This document shows, one piece after another, positions 18,243 to 22,179 of a stretch of 22,179 bases of DNA. The notes under the pieces are model-generated. The model made no database searches, was not told the origin of the DNA, and saw only the letters and a program-made list of their open reading frames with translations. Every line of letters starts with the position of its first letter. Positions within the stretch are counted from its first letter, which is position 1. Position numbers and translations under genes: made by a program. The stretch is taken from NCBI GenBank assembly GCA_013368325.1, contig JAACJK010000034.1:1-22179 (forward strand), given 5' to 3'. This DNA is from Ephemerocybe angulata (lineage: Eukaryota; Basidiomycota; Agaricomycetes; Agaricales; Psathyrellaceae).

Positions 18243-21200
18243 ATGGCAGACTTCAGCTTTCTACCCACTTTGACCACGTCCGACGTTGATAGAGCCGCCC
18301 AAGTCAGTGCTAGACGTCGAAACCCTTCGAAACGAGCTTGAACTCCTCGACAGTTGATCCAACTTGGATATGGGCCCTCGACATCGACCACGACGCCCGA
18401 GGACCTCAAGAGGCTGCAGCAGGAGCTGTTTGAGATGCAGCGGGCCCGGAGGCATGGGGGCTGGTCATTCCTCTGCTCAACCATGAAGACCCGAATGTGC
18501 AGTTCTTTGGTGCGCATACTGCTCAGGTGAAGGTGGCTCGGGATTGGTGAGTGGCGTCGATGAGATGTGAATTTCGTCTGATTTTGTTTAGGGATGCATT
18601 CCCTCGAGAAAACGCAGAGCAGCTGCGGGACCTCCTTGTGCAGCTGACGGCACACTCTATCGCTATTGGGCGGGGCAACTTTATATTGAGGAAGCTGTTT
18701 GTTGCGGTGAGTAAAGCCTCGGACAGTACGAAGGACTCTAAACGTTCGCTAGATAGCATCGCTGGCGATTAAACTCGTTCCTGGACATCCTTCACGATGG
18801 CCGGGGTGGATCCTATCCTGTGTCCAAGCATTTTCAGAGCAAGGCGGATCGGCGGAGCGAATACACCAGTTCCTAGTCATTGGGGCAGAAGAGGTCGGAA
18901 CTGCAGATTTACTGGGTGCAAGCAAGTGAGTAATAGCTAGTACTCAACGACGAGCGCTAATGTCGTGTACAGGGTACAGATGCAGCAAAGTCTGAGAGAC
19001 GCGATCCCCCTGGTCGTGCAAGCGATCACCTCTTCTGTCAACCGTTCCGTCTCGATATCTCAGTTCCAGTCCGCCCTCCTTACGCTTCAAGCATGGATGA
19101 CCATCTTTCCTTCAAGGTCCGCCGCTTCTAGCTTTGGAGAAAGTGTGCTAATCCTCGATTTAGTGACCTCCTTCCGTTCATACCCATCCTTATCGGCCTG
19201 CTGACCCGTCAGACGACAACGAAGCGATCTTCATCGCAGCATCCGACACTCTGCAAGAGATCCTTTCGAAATCCCCGCTTTCGGACGGAGCGGCGACAAA
19301 GACCCTCACTGAACCGCTGCTCGTCTGGCTCGACTCCGTCGGGAGCTCCATCATCGCCCAAACGATTCAGAATAACGACGTCAACGAGGTGTCCCACTCT
19401 CTATCCAAACTGCTTGTGGCACTTGGAGACCATTCGGCCCTGTACATCGCCGCCAACATCTCCTCTTCAATACCAGTAATCCCCGGGAAGACCAAGGGCT
19501 ACCTTGCACAAACCTTCCTCGGCTGATCATGGCGTACACCGGACTTCAAGGCTACTATGGTGCGGACGAAGAGGAGAGTGCCTTGACTCTCGACTTCTGG
19601 TACCTGTTCCAAGAGGCCTTGTGGAGTACAGAGTACTTTGAAGACCCTGAAGACGACGTGCCTCCTCCCAACCGCGAGGACCCCGTGCAAGTCAAGATGG
19701 CGAAAGAGGTGTATATCGAGCTGGTCAAGGTCCTTCGACGCAAGGTTGCTTTCCCTCCTCCGCCAACAGGGTGGGGAAAGGACCAGATTGATGCCTTCAA
19801 CGTTTATCGTCGCGATGTCGGAGATACTCTTATTAATGCGTAAGTCTCCGAGGCTCGCGTAGTTGTCGCATGCTCACATATTGCAGATTCTATGTCCTTC
19901 GGGATGATATGCTGAGCTATTATGTTGGCGAGTTGGCGCAGCTTCTCGCTGATGAGCCGAACTGGCAGGTGAGCCTCACAACTCTTATCTCACATCTGGG
20001 CTCGACTGAGCGTTGATCAGGATGTCGAAGCTACTTTGCATTGCATCATGTCCGTCCAGGAAGCCGTCGACCTAGAGAAAGCGCCCCAACTGGCTAGGTT
20101 TTTCAACCAAGATATCCTCGGACGTCTTCCAACTACTGGCCACAACAGGCTCCGCAGAACAACTCTCAGCGTCATCGGTATGTACTTTGACTTTGCATAG
20201 TTTCATGAACACTACTCATGTGATTATAGGAACATATTCGACATGGTTTACTCTCTATGCCAAGGCTTCCGACACACCAGCTGATCCTACGCTTCTGCTT
20301 AATGTCCTCAACTACGTTGTCACCGCATTGACAGACCCGGCTCTGTGCCTGCAAGCAGCGATTGCCCTCCGAAATTTGTGCGATACAAACAGAAAGGCTC
20401 TCGCACCCCATATCGGGGCGTTCGGTCAACTTCATGATGGCCTCGAGCGTATTCCTGTAAGGCAGTCCCTTTGTTTTACCGTTCTATCTTGCTAATACAC
20501 CGCATAGGACTCGGAGAAGAGCAAGATCCTGCAGTCGATCGCGAGTGTGATCGAAGCGTTGCCTGCCCAAGAGATGATTCCTCAGTCCAAGTGAGTCCCT
20601 TTGCGAATCGGCATGCATGTCTGCTCAGATCGGTGTGTATAGGCTATTGTCAGCCCTGTGGTACAGAAACTCGTAAGCGCGCTTCAGACGGCGTCAACGG
20701 TATAGCACATTTTCTCTCAGTGAATGGACCGAGATTGACGCTGCTCTTTGTTAGCTTCCGGACGAAGCTCGAACCATGGTCATCCTTCAGCTGGAAATCC
20801 TGGCTGGCATCTCGAAGGGCTTGACTCGATCATCTGAAGGACCTTATGGCGACGCTGACGAGGATGACCCCGCTGTTCAAGCCCAAATAGAGAATCAAAG
20901 TGGCCCGTGAGGATCCTCGAATGCAGCAACTGAGGAACGATACGTTCTCCAGTATTCGGAGCATTATCGACATCTGGTCGACGGATGCTGAAATCAGTCA
21001 CGTATGTCCATGCTAATTGCTTCCTGGCGTTTGAGTCCGGCACTGACAGTGGGGTTTAGGCTCTCAGCGATCTCTTCAAGTCTATTACGTCCTTGCCAAG
21101 TGACATAACCCTGATCTCGCAGCCCGCAGGCCCGCTGCTTGAGTTAATCTGTGTCGCCGCGCAGAAAACAGCTGACGGCCACCTGGCTTTCGCTCGCGGC

Positions 21201-22179
21201 GATCTTGATTGCGCAGCTGAACCCTCCTTCCTACTCGCTGGTTGTGAAGTCTGCTCCGGTGCGGGGCGCTGAGGCGATCCTTTCGCATGTTTTGCCTGTG
21301 TTACTCCAATGTGGCTTGACTGCTCTGGCCGTGCCTGGGGCTATGGAAGCGGTACGCCTCCCCGAGTTTGACCATCCGTGCCTTATCCTAATGTCGTGTG
21401 ATAGAATCCTGACATCGTTCAAGAGTTCTTCGCGTGTATGGACAGGGTGAGTGTATCTATTCCTTCCTGGTCGTAGGTGATTAACAGGGGAGCGTTAGGT
21501 TGCGCAAGACTTTACTAAGTCCTTCTACACCTTGGCTCCTGGCCTCTTGGACGCGTTGATGCAATGTGCGATTTCGTCTTTGGCACTTCAAGAGCGGTAT
21601 TCGCTGGTTGCCGCAGCGAACTTCATGGTTCGTTTCGTTGGCGGTTTCAAACTACAACACATCCAGCTGACGACCCAATACTAATACAGTCTAACCTCAT
21701 CCATCGGAGCTCGCTCACGTCTGAACTCAATGCACACAAGCTCGCCCTTCTAGCATCGCATGGACGATCGATCACCCGTGCTATCCTCCAAGGATTCGCG
21801 GGCGTTGCTCCACGGAGTGTTGTGCCTAATCTTATTGAGATGCTGGGTGCGTTGATGAATCGGTCGAGTGGAACAGATGGGGGACCTGCCACTGTTGCCC
21901 ATTGGATGCAGGATATCCTATTTTCGGTGCGTTTCGACTTTCGACTTCTATCTATCTTTACCAGCCTTTACCGCGTGCTGAATGCTCTCGATGCCGATCA
22001 GAATGATTTCGTGCAAAGTAAAGCCGGGCCTGAAACGAAGAAAGAGTTTATCAAGGCTGTTCTAGCGTAAGTGGACGTCCGTCCCCCTTCTGTTAGAGTC
22101 CTTGCTTAAAAGCGCGTTATACTTGCGTAGATCTCGGTCGTTGAAGAAAACGAGAGAGGCTGCACAGCAGTTTGCCCTC
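18243..22179 (+). CDS. IPO13: Importin-13-type karyopherin (Kap122/IPO13 family), 3' end outside window
   Basis: Carries proteins or RNPs through the nuclear pore under RanGTP control; family members include human IPO13 and yeast Kap122/Pdr6. Exons: 18243-18302, 18354-18546, 18592-18706, 18753-18925, 18973-19116, 19164-19839, 19887-19968, 20021-20177, 20230-20456, 20508-20590, 20643-20699, 20755-21001, 21060-21351, 21405-21446, 21499-21627, 21690-21926, 22002-22066, 22131 to the end; about 1,011 codons, close to family length. Landmarks: importin-beta N domain (about residues 33-90), VYRRDVGDTLINAFYVLRDD, DILGRLPTTGH, LSVIGTYSTWF, NPDIVQEFF, SLKKTREAAQQF; the last matches the C-terminal end of IPO13. 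The frame is broken at about 18443, 19203, 19521 (TGA 19524), the 20590 donor (one G short), 20893 (TGA 20908) and 21179. Sequencing error is more likely than decay, since all downstream codons and splice sites are intact. Confidence 0.88.

Larger units (their letters stand above)
9671..19337. repeat. Tandem duplication unit B (about 9.67 kb)
   Basis: This is the second direct copy, joined to unit A without intervening sequence. It starts inside importin exon 6 of the first gene copy and ends inside the same exon of the second copy, at 19337. Downstream of 19361 the sequence no longer matches the unit start closely and continues as the normal importin gene. Both junctions therefore lie in the same gene exon, as expected from unequal crossing-over between related exon sequences. 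The alternative is an assembly artefact, but the 5-base indel and scattered substitutions argue that the two units are physically distinct. Confidence 0.97.

Noticed and set aside
21927..22001. Reading through this in-frame 75-base segment as exon
   Set aside because: It is stop-free, but it has a GTGCGT donor, a CTGAAT branch and a CAG acceptor, and removing it joins DILFS to NDFVQSKAG in phase, which fits the family better. Retention cannot be fully excluded.
1..22179. CRISPR arrays, tRNA or rRNA genes
   Set aside because: No regularly spaced identical short repeats, no cloverleaf with A and B boxes, and no rRNA-like conserved stretch were seen on either strand.

Overview
The window looks like nuclear DNA of a filamentous basidiomycete, probably an agaricomycete. 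It has many GT-AG introns of about 45-75 bases, branch motifs of the form CTNAC, TATA-type promoters followed by pyrimidine-rich tracts, and a karyopherin gene split into at least 18 exons. No rRNA, tRNA, CRISPR or bacterial-type operon is visible.

The large-scale layout is a head-to-tail duplication with a period of about 9.67 kb. Unit A (1-9670) and unit B (9671-19337) are almost identical. Each runs from the scar of an importin exon, through about 8.5 kb of spacer, to the 5' half of an importin-13-type gene. The only copy with a 3' half starts at 18243 in unit B and continues to the window end at 22179. The copy in unit A (8573-9799) is cut in exon 6 and joined in frame to the old scar, giving a complete 329-codon reading frame. 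The scar (1-115 and 9671-9786) differs from the functional exon by two small deletions and several substitutions. It is therefore older than the tandem duplication and may have been the homology on which unequal crossing-over took place.

The spacer is not featureless. In order it holds: a TATA box and tandem ACGCGT palindrome; a perfect 21-bp-arm hairpin; array R1 (about 1.84-3.36 kb), at least eight degenerate copies of a short exon/intron module around the peptide LAG[N/R][R/K]S; a gene-poor stretch; a second TATA box (4904) with a pyrimidine tract and three intron-like segments but no long frame; array R2 (5.50-6.17 kb), three copies of an exon plus intron; and array R3 (6.17-7.89 kb), in which one intron type recurs about seven times. 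Many R2 and R3 introns carry donor, branch and acceptor signals on both strands. I do not recognise the ancestral proteins of the arrays.

Quality caution: the full-length importin frame is broken by about six 1-2 base indels, and the two units differ mostly by one-base homopolymer length changes. This is the pattern of residual long-read error, so broken frames here should not be read as decay without checking.
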